Made by a program: the position numbers and the translations under genes | The notes under the pieces: generated by a model | The model's database searches: none | Told to the model about the DNA's origin: nothing | What the model saw: only the letters and a program-made list of their open reading frames with translations | Assembly (NCBI RefSeq): GCF_026151205.1 | Contig: NC_087078.1 | Coordinates: 15,269,118 to 15,333,117 of the forward strand | DNA length: 64,000 bases | DNA from: Bolinopsis microptera | Lineage: Eukaryota > Ctenophora > Tentaculata > Lobata > Bolinopsidae | Direction of reading: 5' to 3' | Part shown: in pieces, positions 46,418 to 55,587 of the stretch | How positions within the stretch are numbered: the stretch's first letter is position 1 | Layout: every line of letters starts with the position of its first letter

Positions 46418-46499
46418 TACAAATGAAATAAATTATTTTTATCCCGCTTATATCAACAATCAAAATTAAAAACTTATGGATGTATATCACTCATTATTA

Positions 46500-47495
46500 T
46501 GTATCACTCTCTAACATCTTGTCCTCACTACAAATATTACCACTTCTGATATAATAATGTTTTTTTATGTCTTCTTTGGCTCAGGCATGGCTCCAGCTCA
46601 AAAACTTTGGGTGGGTGCAGCTTGGCGCACGGCGGGGGGGGGGGGGGGGGGGGGGCGGGGTGAAGCCCCCTGGAAAATTTTGGAATTTTACTCTCCTAAA
46701 CGTATTTTAATATCTCCAAAACAGTCTCAATTGATAACAGAAGTCAATTGACCCTTAGTTTATACAAAATTTGACAATTTTTGTGTGAACATTTTTGAAT
46801 CGTTTGGGTGGGTGCAACATCCTTTGGGTGGGTGCGCACCCACCCGAACCTACACGGTGGAGCCATGCCTGCTTTGGCTATCTGTTTCATTTCCAAGACC
46901 AACCGCTGATGGATAGCTCGATCTTCAGGTGATCGATCTGGAGAGATGAAAACAGTCTTATGATCTTCACACAGTCTCAGCTTTTTGGCATTTACTAATA
47001 TCTCATGAACGGTAAGTTAGAATTACCTAGCGAAACTTTGACTGGTCTCGTCTTGTTGGCTGATTTTCTCCCAACCCAGATAACTTCAAAACGTGGTTTT
47101 TCTTCAATCTGCTGAAAAATCACGGTAACTTTATTGCACAGTTCCTCTTCATCAGTCTCCTTCAAACCAAAGATGAGCACATTCCTACTGCGATCCTCTT
47201 CCGATACAGCATTCTGTACAACCTTTTTTAAACTCTCTTCTGCAAGCACAGGTGCATTTTTAGTCACAGCTTGACTGTATGAGTTCATCTCAGCTTGGAC
47301 AGTGTCTTGAACGGCGGTCTTGACGTTGGAGTGCACGGATTCCAACTGCTTCGATTTAGTTTCCAGAAGTTCAGCCTGCAGCTTGATAACAGTACTTTGC
47401 GATCGGATAAGATCGCTCTTCAACTCCTCCATATCTTTCTTGTTATCCAGAAACGTACTTACATGATTATCGGTAGTCTGATACGCAGAATACAA
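46500..47495 (-). pseudogene. LINE ORF1 (coiled coil plus RRM-like), split by a hAT-type insertion
   Basis: Open from Met at 47495 for 166 residues. It has a coiled coil (MEELKSDLIRSQSTVIKLQA), then an RRM-like core with RSRNVLIFGLKE and TRPVKVSLGN. After a frame change near 47010 the C-terminal domain follows (ISPDRSPEDRAIHQRLVLEM), interrupted by the element at 46582-46871, and resumes on the far side. These parts fit ORF1 proteins of L2/RTE-like LINEs, which bind RNA. The downstream ORF2 tail at 46136-46417 has the same orientation. Confidence 0.75.
46582..46871. mobile_element. Non-autonomous hAT-type element, 290 bp
   Basis: A perfect 14-bp TIR CAGGCATGGCTCCA / TGGAGCCATGCCTG, with an exact 8-bp target duplication CTTTGGCT at 46574-46581 and 46872-46879. 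CAG at the end and an 8-bp duplication are hallmarks of hAT. Removing it restores a continuous ORF1 reading across the site. It contains a G run (46627-46655) and repeated GGGTGGGTGC. Confidence 0.92.
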
Positions 47496-47839
47496 ATTAC
47501 AAATTTTTTACTGAAACTGACTTCACTGGCTTTTTGAACGTTTCAACTGAAAGCTCAGATTTATTGTCACGGTTCGTAGCTTCCGCGAGTTCAGTGATCC
47601 AACCGGCAGTTGTAATGTAGCGATAAAATAGAGATAAGAGCTAGATTATCAACACGTAACAAAAACTGTAAAACTGTATCATAATATTATTATGCTTTTA
47701 ACATCATCTGTTGTGATATACATGACAAAGGGTTGGAAATGTACAGTAACCTTACTATATTGCAATTACACAATATTATGTGAACGACCCCTAACCCCTT
47801 ATCTAAGGCTCTATAAGTATTGAATAATGATAACTGCAG

Positions 47840-49241
47840 GGTTTCAAAATGTACAAGGCATCATATCAAAGACTGCATATAATGCCCGAAAGAAGGACGA
47901 ATCCAATTTGGCTCTCTGGATGTATTGAAAGCTCTCAACCTTCCAGAAAAGGACTGTTCAAAGGAACACTTAAATCCCTCCGACAGGTAATTATTATAAA
48001 TAATAATTTAGTTTACACTTCACTATGTCAAATCACCTACTATAATGAAGAAAATTGTTGTGTTAACCAAGTTTAATGTGACTCAATTTTGGTGGAACTT
48101 TAGAATTTGGACATTATATCTATCATGTTCATCTTAAATCTCATATTATATACTCAATATTCAATTAAACAGACAAAGATAACCTCTCTAGGCCCTCTGG
48201 TGGTGACGTATAAGTGCTTTCTCAGTACTTTCTCTCGCTTTTGGACAAATCCAGTGAGTTAACTTTTTATCAGTGGTCGACCGGGGGCAGGATTCTGACC
48301 GGGGCCGGGGAGCCCCAATATAGCCGGGGCTGGGGCTGACCACTGAGAATTGGCCGGGGTTAAATTTATTGGCCGGGGCTGGTGTTTACCCCCGGCGAAT
48401 TGCCAATTTTTGGCCGGGGCCGGGAAGGGCTGGGGGTTGTGATTTTGGCCGGGGCACCGGTCACGATTTTTAAAACTTTATTCATAAGTTTATGAAACAT
48501 CAAAACTTTGCATGCTCTGCATTATGTAAAGTCAGTCATGCACTAGAGCACAGTTCACATATAACCTAATCCAGCCTAGGGGAGGGGGTTTGAAGTCGCT
48601 TGTGCTAGAGTGATTTATACTCAGCTCAATAGCTATGTGAAAAGTGGCCCAAGGAGGGGAGACCGACGTAAACAATTTTGAATTGGTAGAAGTTAAGTTT
48701 AGGCTTTAATAAAATACTATTGAAAGAATATCATTCTTTTACCACAGACATAAGACTTTGCCGTAAGGTATACAAAAATGTGATCATTCATCAATTTTCA
48801 GAGTGCTGTATCTGTACCCGAAATAAAGGATTTTAATGAAACAGTTTTCTTCCGCTCTGAAAGTGAACGAATGACAAAACAGTCTAGAGAATTCCTCGCC
48901 CTGCTGCAGAAGATCAATCCTGGGTTGTGCTCACCAAAGCAAACCTCTTTTTTGTGTATTCAGTGTCTTAACTATGTAAAAGACAACTATAACAGGGTGA
49001 GTGGTTTCCTCCTGTTTTACTAACATTTAAAAACATTATTATTCAAAGTTAAATAGACAGCGAGTAGTAATTTTTAATCCATTTCTATCGGATTTGCAAA
49101 CTTTTAAAATGATATAACACTTGTACGATCTCAAACTTATGTGATATGATACTGTTGATATAAATGTGGGAAGTAATAAAGTATTTGCAGGTGTACAGTG
49201 CTGTTTCTGAAATTGACGAATCTTCTTGTGATGAAGATTGA
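47840..49241 (+). CDS. Small unknown protein, three exons
   Basis: Coding exons 47849-47986, 48802-48996 and 49191-49241, all phase 0, with clean borders (CTGCAG/GG, CAG/gtaatt, TTTTCAG/AGT, AGG/gtgagt, TTTGCAG/GTG), give 127 residues. The first exon starts at 47840, nine bases before the ATG, so a 5' UTR intron is likely. The protein is basic at first (MPERRTNPIW), with a middle CSPKQTSFLCIQC that could bind a metal, and an acidic end (SEIDESSCDED). No family recognised. The 3' half of exon 2, the last intron, exon 3 and the 3' flank are duplicated at 52161-52764 around a LINE; the left copy described here remains intact. Confidence 0.55.
48270..48465. repeat. CCGGGG-rich repeat in intron 1
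   Basis: Many GGCCGGGG blocks between CAGTGGTCGACCGGGGGC and GGGGCACCGGTCACG. Relative of 6693-6775 and 16130-16325. The CAGTGG-like ends hint at a hAT-type non-autonomous element, not proven. Confidence 0.6.
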
Positions 49242-49471
49242 AGAAGCTATTGCCATCCAAGTGGAAAAAGTCCCGCCTTTGTCACCCTCGGCCTCCTCGA
49301 ATAGAACTAAGAAAATGTGGAGACTTTCTTCATTTAGTTCCCAATCAAGTAGACCAGATGTTGATTTGTTTGAAATGGACTGAGACTTGTGTTTCATATG
49401 CCAGGTTGAACAGGTTTGTGTGAAACTTTTGCTCGCAAATATAATTATTATACATATATTATCTCGATTTA
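48866..49471. repeat. Left 606-bp direct repeat flanking the LINE
   Basis: From AACGAATGACAAAACAG to CTCGATTTA. Matches 52161-52764 with only two substitutions noticed and one 2-bp indel. Confidence 0.95.
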
Positions 49472-49571
49472 CGAATCTTCTTGTGATGAAGATTGAAGAA
49501 GCTATTGCCATCCAAGTGGAAAAAGTCCCGCCTTTGTCACCCTCGGCCTCCTCGAATAGAACTAAGAAAAT
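49472..49571. repeat. Third, 100-bp partial copy of the host gene at the LINE 5' junction
   Basis: CGAATCTTCTTGTGATGAAG to ACTAAGAAAATG repeats 49217-49315 exactly and abuts the 5' end of the LINE. The bases CGAA are shared at the joint. Confidence 0.9.
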
Positions 49572-52160
49572 GGTATCTTCATGGGGTGTGTGATATCAGT
49601 CATCTTGTTTGTCTTGTGCATGAACCTTGGGCATGAACACCTAAAGTCTAAGGTTCCGAGAAGCATTGAGTACATCAAGGATGACACACCGATACCAACT
49701 CTGAAGCTGTTTATGGACGATAGCTGTCTGACGACCGCACGTGCAGAGGATATGCAAACGTTACTCAATGTGTTTCAGAAGTACGTGGACTGGTCCAGAT
49801 TTAAGTTAAAGTCCTCCAAGTCCAGAGCACTGGTGTTGAAGAAGGGAGTGGCTGTGAGGTGGGTTGAGGAGGTAGTGGTAGGAGAGGAGGAGGTGGAGAG
49901 AGAAGAGGTGTGTTTGCAGTTGGGTGGTGAGGTGATTCCGAATGTGTCAGAGAAGCCGATAAAATTCCTTGGGAGATGGATAAGAGTGGAAGGAAATGAC
50001 AAATCAGTCATCGACTCAACCAAGGTCGACCTTAACACTTTTCTTCGGAGACTCGATGAAAGTTCCCTTACTGGACTCCAGAAGTGCTGGGGATATCAGT
50101 ACATGGTCCTTCCAAAACTGAAGTGGCCTCTTGCCATCTATGATATTCCGATCACAACAGTTACCAGATGGGAACAGAATACCAATAGTTTCCTCAGGAA
50201 GTGGTTAGGGGTGGGGCACACTCTGAGTGGTCTTTGTCTGTTCAGTCAATCATCCAGTGTGGCCTTACCGGTGAGCAGTTTGACAGATACATGGAAGATA
50301 GAGAAGTGTCGACTGTTGCAATCCTATCAGACATCTAAGGATGACCTGATTAAAGCAGTCCAGCCCCAAGTTCGTTCTGGTAGAGTTTGGAGGCCTGAGA
50401 CAGAACTGGAAGAGGCCAGAAGAGATTTGGTCTGTGAATCGGTGCGAGGGATGGTGCAACCTCAAAAAAGAGTTGGCATCGGTTTTGGTGACTGGAAAAA
50501 ACCTTGGGAGAGGATGGATGAACGGGAAAGAGAGAGGGAGGTTATGCTGAGAGTGAAGGAGAACATTGAAAGAGAGAGGGAGGTGCAAGTAGGTTCTCTG
50601 GAGATGCAGAGCAGGTGGGGTGAGTGGAGAGAGCTCGTAATGAAGACGGATTTGAGCTGGCATACACTTTTTAAGTATGGTGACTCACTTATTGGGTTCA
50701 TGCTAAGTGCTGTGTACGGCACCCTCTTAACCCCCTCTATGGTTTCCAAGTGGAGTGAAGATGAGGATGGGAAGTGCAAGTTATGTGAGGAAAGGATGGG
50801 CACCATTCAGCACATTTTGGCTGGGTGTAAGGTGGCCCTTAGTCAAGGAAGGTATAGATGGCGGCACGACAAGGTTCTGAAGCAGATCTCTGAACAGGTT
50901 GTCTTCCATTGTGATCGCCGAGTGAACACTTATAAGAACAAGGCCGGCGATGGAAGGCAGTTCATTGATTTTGTTCCTGCTGGGAAAAGAAAAGCAGGTA
51001 CAGACGACCGGAAGGAGAGTCGTGGTTTTGGAATCCTGAGTGGGTATCGGGATTGGATAGTGCTGTCAGACCTTGAGGGGCAGCTTAAGTTTCCCAGTGA
51101 GATTGTGGAAACACGGCTGAGGCCGGACCTTGTAATATTCTTAAGGTCGGCAAAGACAGTTATTTGGTGGGAGCTAACAGTACCATCTGAAGAGCGGATC
51201 GCTGAATCGCACGAGTACAAGCTCGACCGATACAGCGGTCTGCAGGCTGAGATTCAGGCGAAAGGTTGGTGCTGTTATAATGCCGCGGTCGAAGTTGGAG
51301 CTAGGGGAGTGGTTGCGCAGAGTTTGGAGAGAGCTGCGAGGAGGATTGGTTTTAGGGGAAGAGAGCTGAAGAAGCTGGTATGGGACAGTGGGAAAGAGGC
51401 AGCCCACTGTTCCAGATGGATCTACTTGTTATCGAGAAAGAGGGAGTGGGAGTTCAGGAAGGTTGGAGCTTGAGAGTTCACTATAACATCTAGAGGTACC
51501 ATAAACGTTATCTCGTCGCCAATTGCGAGCTCTAACGGGTCTCCTCAAGTGACTCTCGGATCAGATGGTGGTTCAAGGGTGGACTGCGGGGGCGCCTGAC
51601 AGGAAACCGTATTGCGATTAAAGCTCCGAAACGGTGTCAGGTTGGTAACTGATGATTCTGATCCATGCTCCTGTGAGTTTGCTGTTGTATCTCAACTCGC
51701 TAAACTGAGGCATCTCCGCATCTTGGGTGAATATGCGTACATCTTCATACTAAACCCAGGTGTGGCATGTGTCAGTGAATACGGGCGAGCGGATGCAATA
51801 GCAAAGGTGGTGTGGCAAGGCCTAAAAGACACAGTCAGATAGTTGTCAGCTCGCTGACTGTAAGGGAGAAGGTATATCCGTATTTCGCTGCTACTGATGC
51901 AGTCCTTGATCTGGCAATCAAGGCTTCTCTGTTTTTCGTCTAACTATGTACCGTTGGGCTTGTGGAACCCGTCAGGGGGACATACATAGGTTAGAATGGT
52001 TTTGTGCACCAAGAGGAGTGAGGGAATGAGGGTTGAAGAGATAGAGCTAGAGAGTTGTTAGGGTGGTTAGGATCAGTAGGTGGAGTGTTTGGTTGGAGCG
52101 TTCTGTTTTTGCTGTATAGCATTTTAGTCACTTCGCAGTTTATTAACTGTGTCTCAACTC
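49572..52160 (+). mobile_element. 5'-truncated non-LTR retrotransposon with restriction-like endonuclease
   Basis: About 2.6 kb holding the 630-residue frame and a 3' region of about 690 bp without a poly(A) tail. It is inserted between nearly identical 606/604-bp direct repeats. A decayed relative is at 7986-8436. Confidence 0.85.
49581..51473 (+). CDS. LINE reverse transcriptase (C-terminal part) plus zinc knuckle and PD-(D/E)xK endonuclease
   Basis: A 630-residue uninterrupted frame. It begins inside the reverse transcriptase (GCVISVILF, motif B-like), reaches the catalytic box as FMDD (44-47, where Y/FxDD is usual), then has thumb sequence. At about 399-417 is a CCHC knuckle (CKLCEERMGTIQHILAGC). 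A basic WRHDKVL helix follows and then a restriction-like endonuclease with RPDLVIF and WWELTVPSEERIAESHEY at about 513-545, in which RPD, E and K positions fit PD-(D/E)xK. This domain order (RT, CCHC, RLE) is that of R2/NeSL/Utopia-type LINEs. The N-terminal zinc fingers and the first RT motifs are missing, so it cannot be a full-length active copy, but the lack of stops shows youth. Confidence 0.85.
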   Translation: MGCVISVILFVLCMNLGHEHLKSKVPRSIEYIKDDTPIPTLKLFMDDSCLTTARAEDMQTLLNVFQKYVDWSRFKLKSSKSRALVLKKGVAVRWVEEVVVGEEEVEREEVCLQLGGEVIPNVSEKPIKFLGRWIRVEGNDKSVIDSTKVDLNTFLRRLDESSLTGLQKCWGYQYMVLPKLKWPLAIYDIPITTVTRWEQNTNSFLRKWLGVGHTLSGLCLFSQSSSVALPVSSLTDTWKIEKCRLLQSYQTSKDDLIKAVQPQVRSGRVWRPETELEEARRDLVCESVRGMVQPQKRVGIGFGDWKKPWERMDEREREREVMLRVKENIEREREVQVGSLEMQSRWGEWRELVMKTDLSWHTLFKYGDSLIGFMLSAVYGTLLTPSMVSKWSEDEDGKCKLCEERMGTIQHILAGCKVALSQGRYRWRHDKVLKQISEQVVFHCDRRVNTYKNKAGDGRQFIDFVPAGKRKAGTDDRKESRGFGILSGYRDWIVLSDLEGQLKFPSEIVETRLRPDLVIFLRSAKTVIWWELTVPSEERIAESHEYKLDRYSGLQAEIQAKGWCCYNAAVEVGARGVVAQSLERAARRIGFRGRELKKLVWDSGKEAAHCSRWIYLLSRKREWEFRKVGA

Positions 52161-52764
52161 AACGAATGACAAAACAGTCTAGAGAATTCCTCGCCCTGCT
52201 GCAGAAGATCAATCCTGGGTTGTGCTCACCAAAGCAAACCTCTTTTTTGTGTATTCAGTGTCTTAACTATGTAAAAGACAACTATAACAGGGTGAGTGGT
52301 TTCCTCCTGTTTTACTAACATTTAAAAACATTATTATTCAAAGTTAAATAGACAGCGAGTAGTAATTTTTAATCCATTTCTATCGGATTTGCAAACTTTT
52401 AAAATGATATAACACTTGTACGATCTCAAACTTATGTGATATGATACTGTTGATATAAATGTGGGAAGTAATAAAGTATTTGCAGGTGTACAGTGCTGTT
52501 TCTGAAATTGACGAATCTTCTTGTGATGAAGATTGAAGAAGCTATTGCCATCCAAGTGGAAAAAGTCCCGCCTTTGTCACCCTCGGCCTCCTCGAATAGA
52601 ACTAAGAAAATGTGGAGACTTTCTTCATTTAGTTCCCAATCAAGTGGACCAGATGTTGATTTGTTTGAAATGGACTGAGACTTGTGTTTCATATGCCAGG
52701 TTGAACAGGTTTGTGTGAAACTTTTGCTCGCATATATAATTATTATACATATTATCTCGATTTA
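52161..52764. repeat. Right 604-bp direct repeat (3' half-copy of the 127-residue gene)
   Basis: Carries the last 131 bp of exon 2, the intron, exon 3 and 3' flank of the gene at 47840-49241. It has no exon 1 and only part of exon 2, so it is a pseudo-copy. Confidence 0.9.
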
Positions 52765-52769
52765 ATTTT

Positions 52770-53340
52770 AAGAGTATGAGAGGATATTCTTCTTTAACAA
52801 TACGAATTTCCCTAGACGTTAGAAACGAAAAAGGATAGTCTGATTCAAGGAAAAGATAAAAGTTTCTTCGTCGATTTCGCAACATACTATCTGTGGACAT
52901 CTACAGAAATCGTCAGGATCTGTGCAACATCGATGTTAATCCTGATTCGCACATGAACAAGTGCCCTGTTCTTAACCCTGAGAGTCTCGGAAAATATCTC
53001 TATAGCAAGCTAGGTAGATATCACAAAACGTGTCGTTTGAGGTACAGCAACTCGAGGGTGAAACAATTGAAGGGTAAATTATCTGAAGCTGTAAGTTTAA
53101 AACCTGTCTCTAAAAACCTGTTTTAAAATGGAAAGACACGTGTCCACGCACGACAACACCAATGCTGCATTAATGAGTGCAGGTATTGACGCTGTACGGA
53201 CCTTTTAACTGGAGCAGGAGAATGTTTTACCAGAACTGTACCTCGTGTCTGACCTGAAGCTTAAGTACAATGACTATGTGACGTCTAATTTATCTGAGAA
53301 CGCTACAAACTCCAGCTATGTTTAATCTGATCACATCAGT
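52770..53340 (+). pseudogene. Decayed member of a Cys/His-rich multicopy protein family
   Basis: From 52893 a frame reads KCPVLNPESLGKYLYSKLGR, then YHKTCRLRYSNSRVKQLKGK, and later pieces (SDLKLKYNDYVTSNLSEN) are broken by stops. A DLCFICQV phrase occurs just upstream at about 52680. The layout CxxCQ..., CP..., YHxxCRxxY resembles uncharacterised repeated cnidarian proteins. Function unknown. Confidence 0.4.
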
Positions 53341-54409
53341 TTTCAGAAAGACAATGTCGGTAAGACGAGTTTGTATCTAATCTTGCCGCAACAATAGATT
53401 CGGATAGAGATGATAACACTTTAACAAAGACAGCACTCATAACGGAGATTAGAAAAGAAATCTTTCAATGTAGAAACGAATTCTATCAGCTATCGTTCCG
53501 TAAGACGATTTATCTTCAAAAACATGTTCGATTTACCGATCGGTGGCATCTGTAGAAATATAGTGTTTATGTGGATTAATCTGTTAAAGCAGGGCTATTG
53601 TATCATTTTAACATTAACTTTGCATAGTGATGATACGTTTATTGTGTCTCTTGTGATTATCTATTTTCTACAGTGTTACGGTACCACGAGGTTTCTGGCG
53701 CAGTGACGCGCTTTTGAGCAAATATCGTGCTAGATACGTCACGCGCCGCAACCGAATCAGATTTAAGTGCACTTTTTTCATTGTAAACACTACAAACGAC
53801 GCGCAACACGTTCTACGTGGTCGAAATTTTTGAGGTCTCTAACACCGGAATGGAGCAATATTTAGACGATCTGACACTTTCTGGGGCTTAAGCAACCTAA
53901 GAGAAATTAGGGGAACAACTCAGAAAAAATTTTAGTCGATATTCCGGTGTCTGTAGATGTCCGAAGTTTTGGCAGTAAAGTGCTCACAACACAGCTTCTG
54001 AAGGCTCTAGAAGGTTCCCGATACCGTCAGAGTGTTCAGTACACTCCATTCTATCATATAAGAACCCTAAAAGAAGTCCCAGGGCTCGAGCAAAAAAGCG
54101 TGATATTTGCCCGTAACAGCCTCTACTACAATAGATTGATTTAAAATCTTTGGATATGCCGGTTTCGTTTATACCAGTTTATTAGTATAATTGTGTGATG
54201 TGACTAGTGAGTGACTACATGCGTTGGTAATATTGTGACTATTTGTTACTATATTCTCACTCATTCGCTTGCCTTAACATTATCACGTGAATTTGGTTTT
54301 AATGGTTTTGCAATCGAACAAAACGGTTTCAAAATTCACATTAACCCTAATCCAAATCCTAACCACCTCGTCTGACGTCGAGGGTTTAATATATTTGGAA
54401 CAAATATTT
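53341..54409. other. Intergenic with one TIR end
   Basis: TGCCCGTAACAGCCTCTAC at 54108-54126 next to TA is a right end of the 21146-22002 type element; its left end was not found. TCACGTGA at 54285. No gene. Confidence 0.5.
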
Positions 54410-54418
54410 TACAAGTAC

Positions 54419-54531
54419 TTGTAGCGCGATGCACTACTGGGCCGCGCCGCGCATCTTCTCGCAACCACATAGATCGGCGTAATGCACCACTGGGCCTCGC
54501 CGAGCTGGGAAGGATTGACATCGTGATTCAA
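54419..54531 (-). mobile_element. Small hairpin-ended mobile element (113 bp), TSD TACAAGTAC
   Basis: TTGTAGCGCGATGCACTACT ... GGATTGACATCGTGATTCAA between exact TACAAGTAC copies at 54410-54418 and 54532-54540. Confidence 0.85.
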
Positions 54532-54675
54532 TACAAGTACTAACTTTTAAAAATGGATTTGCAAAAAAGTTTTAAACTGCTATTTTGTTTATTTTATATA
54601 AAAGCTTAGTCCTTGAATTGTAATATGTTTGGTGTTTATAATTTTGTAATTTATATTAAATAATAGGGCGCAATT

Positions 54676-54810
54676 TTAATTGACGATGTCAATTCATGGC
54701 AGCTCGGCGCGGCACAGTAGCGCATCTCGCCGATCTAGCTAGAGAAGCCATGTCGCTGTGAAAAGCCTTATTAAGTGCGCGGCGCGGCACAGTAACGCAT
54801 TGCGCTACAA
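54676..54810 (+). mobile_element. Full-length hairpin-ended mobile element (135 bp), TSD GGCGCAATT
   Basis: TTAATTGACGATGTCAATTC ... GCGCTACAA between exact GGCGCAATT at 54667-54675 and 54811-54819. Holds two direct copies of GGCGCGGCACAGTARCGCAT (about 54706 and 54781). Confidence 0.9.
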
Positions 54811-54961
54811 GGCGCAATTATATTTTGACCGTTCTGTGCCATGTACATGCTACATTTATAAATGCTGATTTTGATTTTAATGGTAAATATAATTATAACG
54901 TTAATAGTTAAGGTGCACAAATTTGTATTTCAAATCTTTATCATTTATATTATTTTCACAA

Positions 54962-55088
54962 TTGTAGCGCGATGCGTTACTGTGCCGCGCCGCGCACTTA
55001 ATAAGGCTTCTCACAGCGACACTGGCTAGATCGGCGAGATGCGCTACTGTGCCGCGCCGAGCTGCCATGAATTGACATCGTCAATTAA
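54962..55088 (-). mobile_element. Hairpin-ended mobile element (127 bp), TSD TTTCACAA
   Basis: Nearly identical to 54676-54810 but in the other orientation. Flanked by TTTCACAA on both sides (8-10 bp, depending on where the ends are placed). The site is unoccupied in copy 1 of repeat B (about 11113-11130). Confidence 0.88.
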
Positions 55089-55114
55089 TTTCACAATTAC
55101 TTTAAAACCAAACT

Positions 55115-55228
55115 AGTTATGTAGCGCGATGCACTACTGGGTCGCGCGCGCATCAAATAATGCTTCTCGCAACCACATGCAACCGTATGCAGATCGGCGA
55201 GATGCGAAGGATTGACATCGTGAATCAA
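55115..55228 (-). mobile_element. Hairpin-ended mobile element (114 bp), TSD AACCAAACT
   Basis: AGTTATGTAGCGCGATGC ... GACATCGTGAATCAA with AACCAAACT at 55106-55114 and 55229-55237. The site is unoccupied in copy 1 of repeat B (about 11098-11110). Confidence 0.85.
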
Positions 55229-55493
55229 AACCAAACTTACTTGAATCCTAAAACATAAACAGCTCAAATGTTGTTTTACAAGCCTCATGTCACGGTACGT
55301 GCGCGCGTTTGACAAAAATGGTTATTTGCTCATAATATAACTCGTTAATGGTTAAGAAATAATTTTCATGCTTATACTATTATGTAATTATAGGTTTTAT
55401 TAGATATTAGAATTAAAAACATTGGTCACAGGGGGGCTGAAACCAGGTTTTCGATCAAATGCTGCCATTTGTAGTCAAACGTCGCCCAGAGTT

Positions 55494-55570
55494 ACCTGAG
55501 GACCCCAGGCTATTATGTTCATTAACATAATAAAGATTTGGGGGAATGACAGGCTGAGCGCGGCCCAGTA
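55494..55570 (+). mobile_element. SINE-like short element, copy 3, with long target duplication
   Basis: ACCTGAGGACCCCAGGCTAT ... GGCCCAGTA. Left flank AAACGTCGCCCAGAGTT (55477-55493), right flank AAACGCCCAGAGTT (55574-55587). The inverted homologous sequence near 58898-58916 has one uninterrupted copy of this target, that is, an empty site. Confidence 0.8.
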
Positions 55571-55587
55571 ACTAAACGCCCAGAGTT

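Larger units (their letters stand above)
54545..55425. repeat. Dispersed repeat B, copy 2
   Basis: Reverse complement of 10760-11302 plus 12008-12084. It carries three hairpin-ended elements at sites that are empty in, or absent from, copy 1. Confidence 0.85.

Noticed and set aside
49039-49511. Minus-strand frames repeated in both LINE-flanking copies
   Set aside because: Shadows of the duplicated exon and intron sequence; no coding features on that strand.
48866-52764. Direct repeats as LTRs of an LTR retrotransposon
   Set aside because: They contain exon and intron sequence of the neighbouring gene, and the enclosed protein is a non-LTR reverse transcriptase with an RLE domain.
10961-55228. 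Hairpin-ended elements as Helitrons
   Set aside because: Helitrons insert at AT/TT without target duplication; these have 9-bp duplications.
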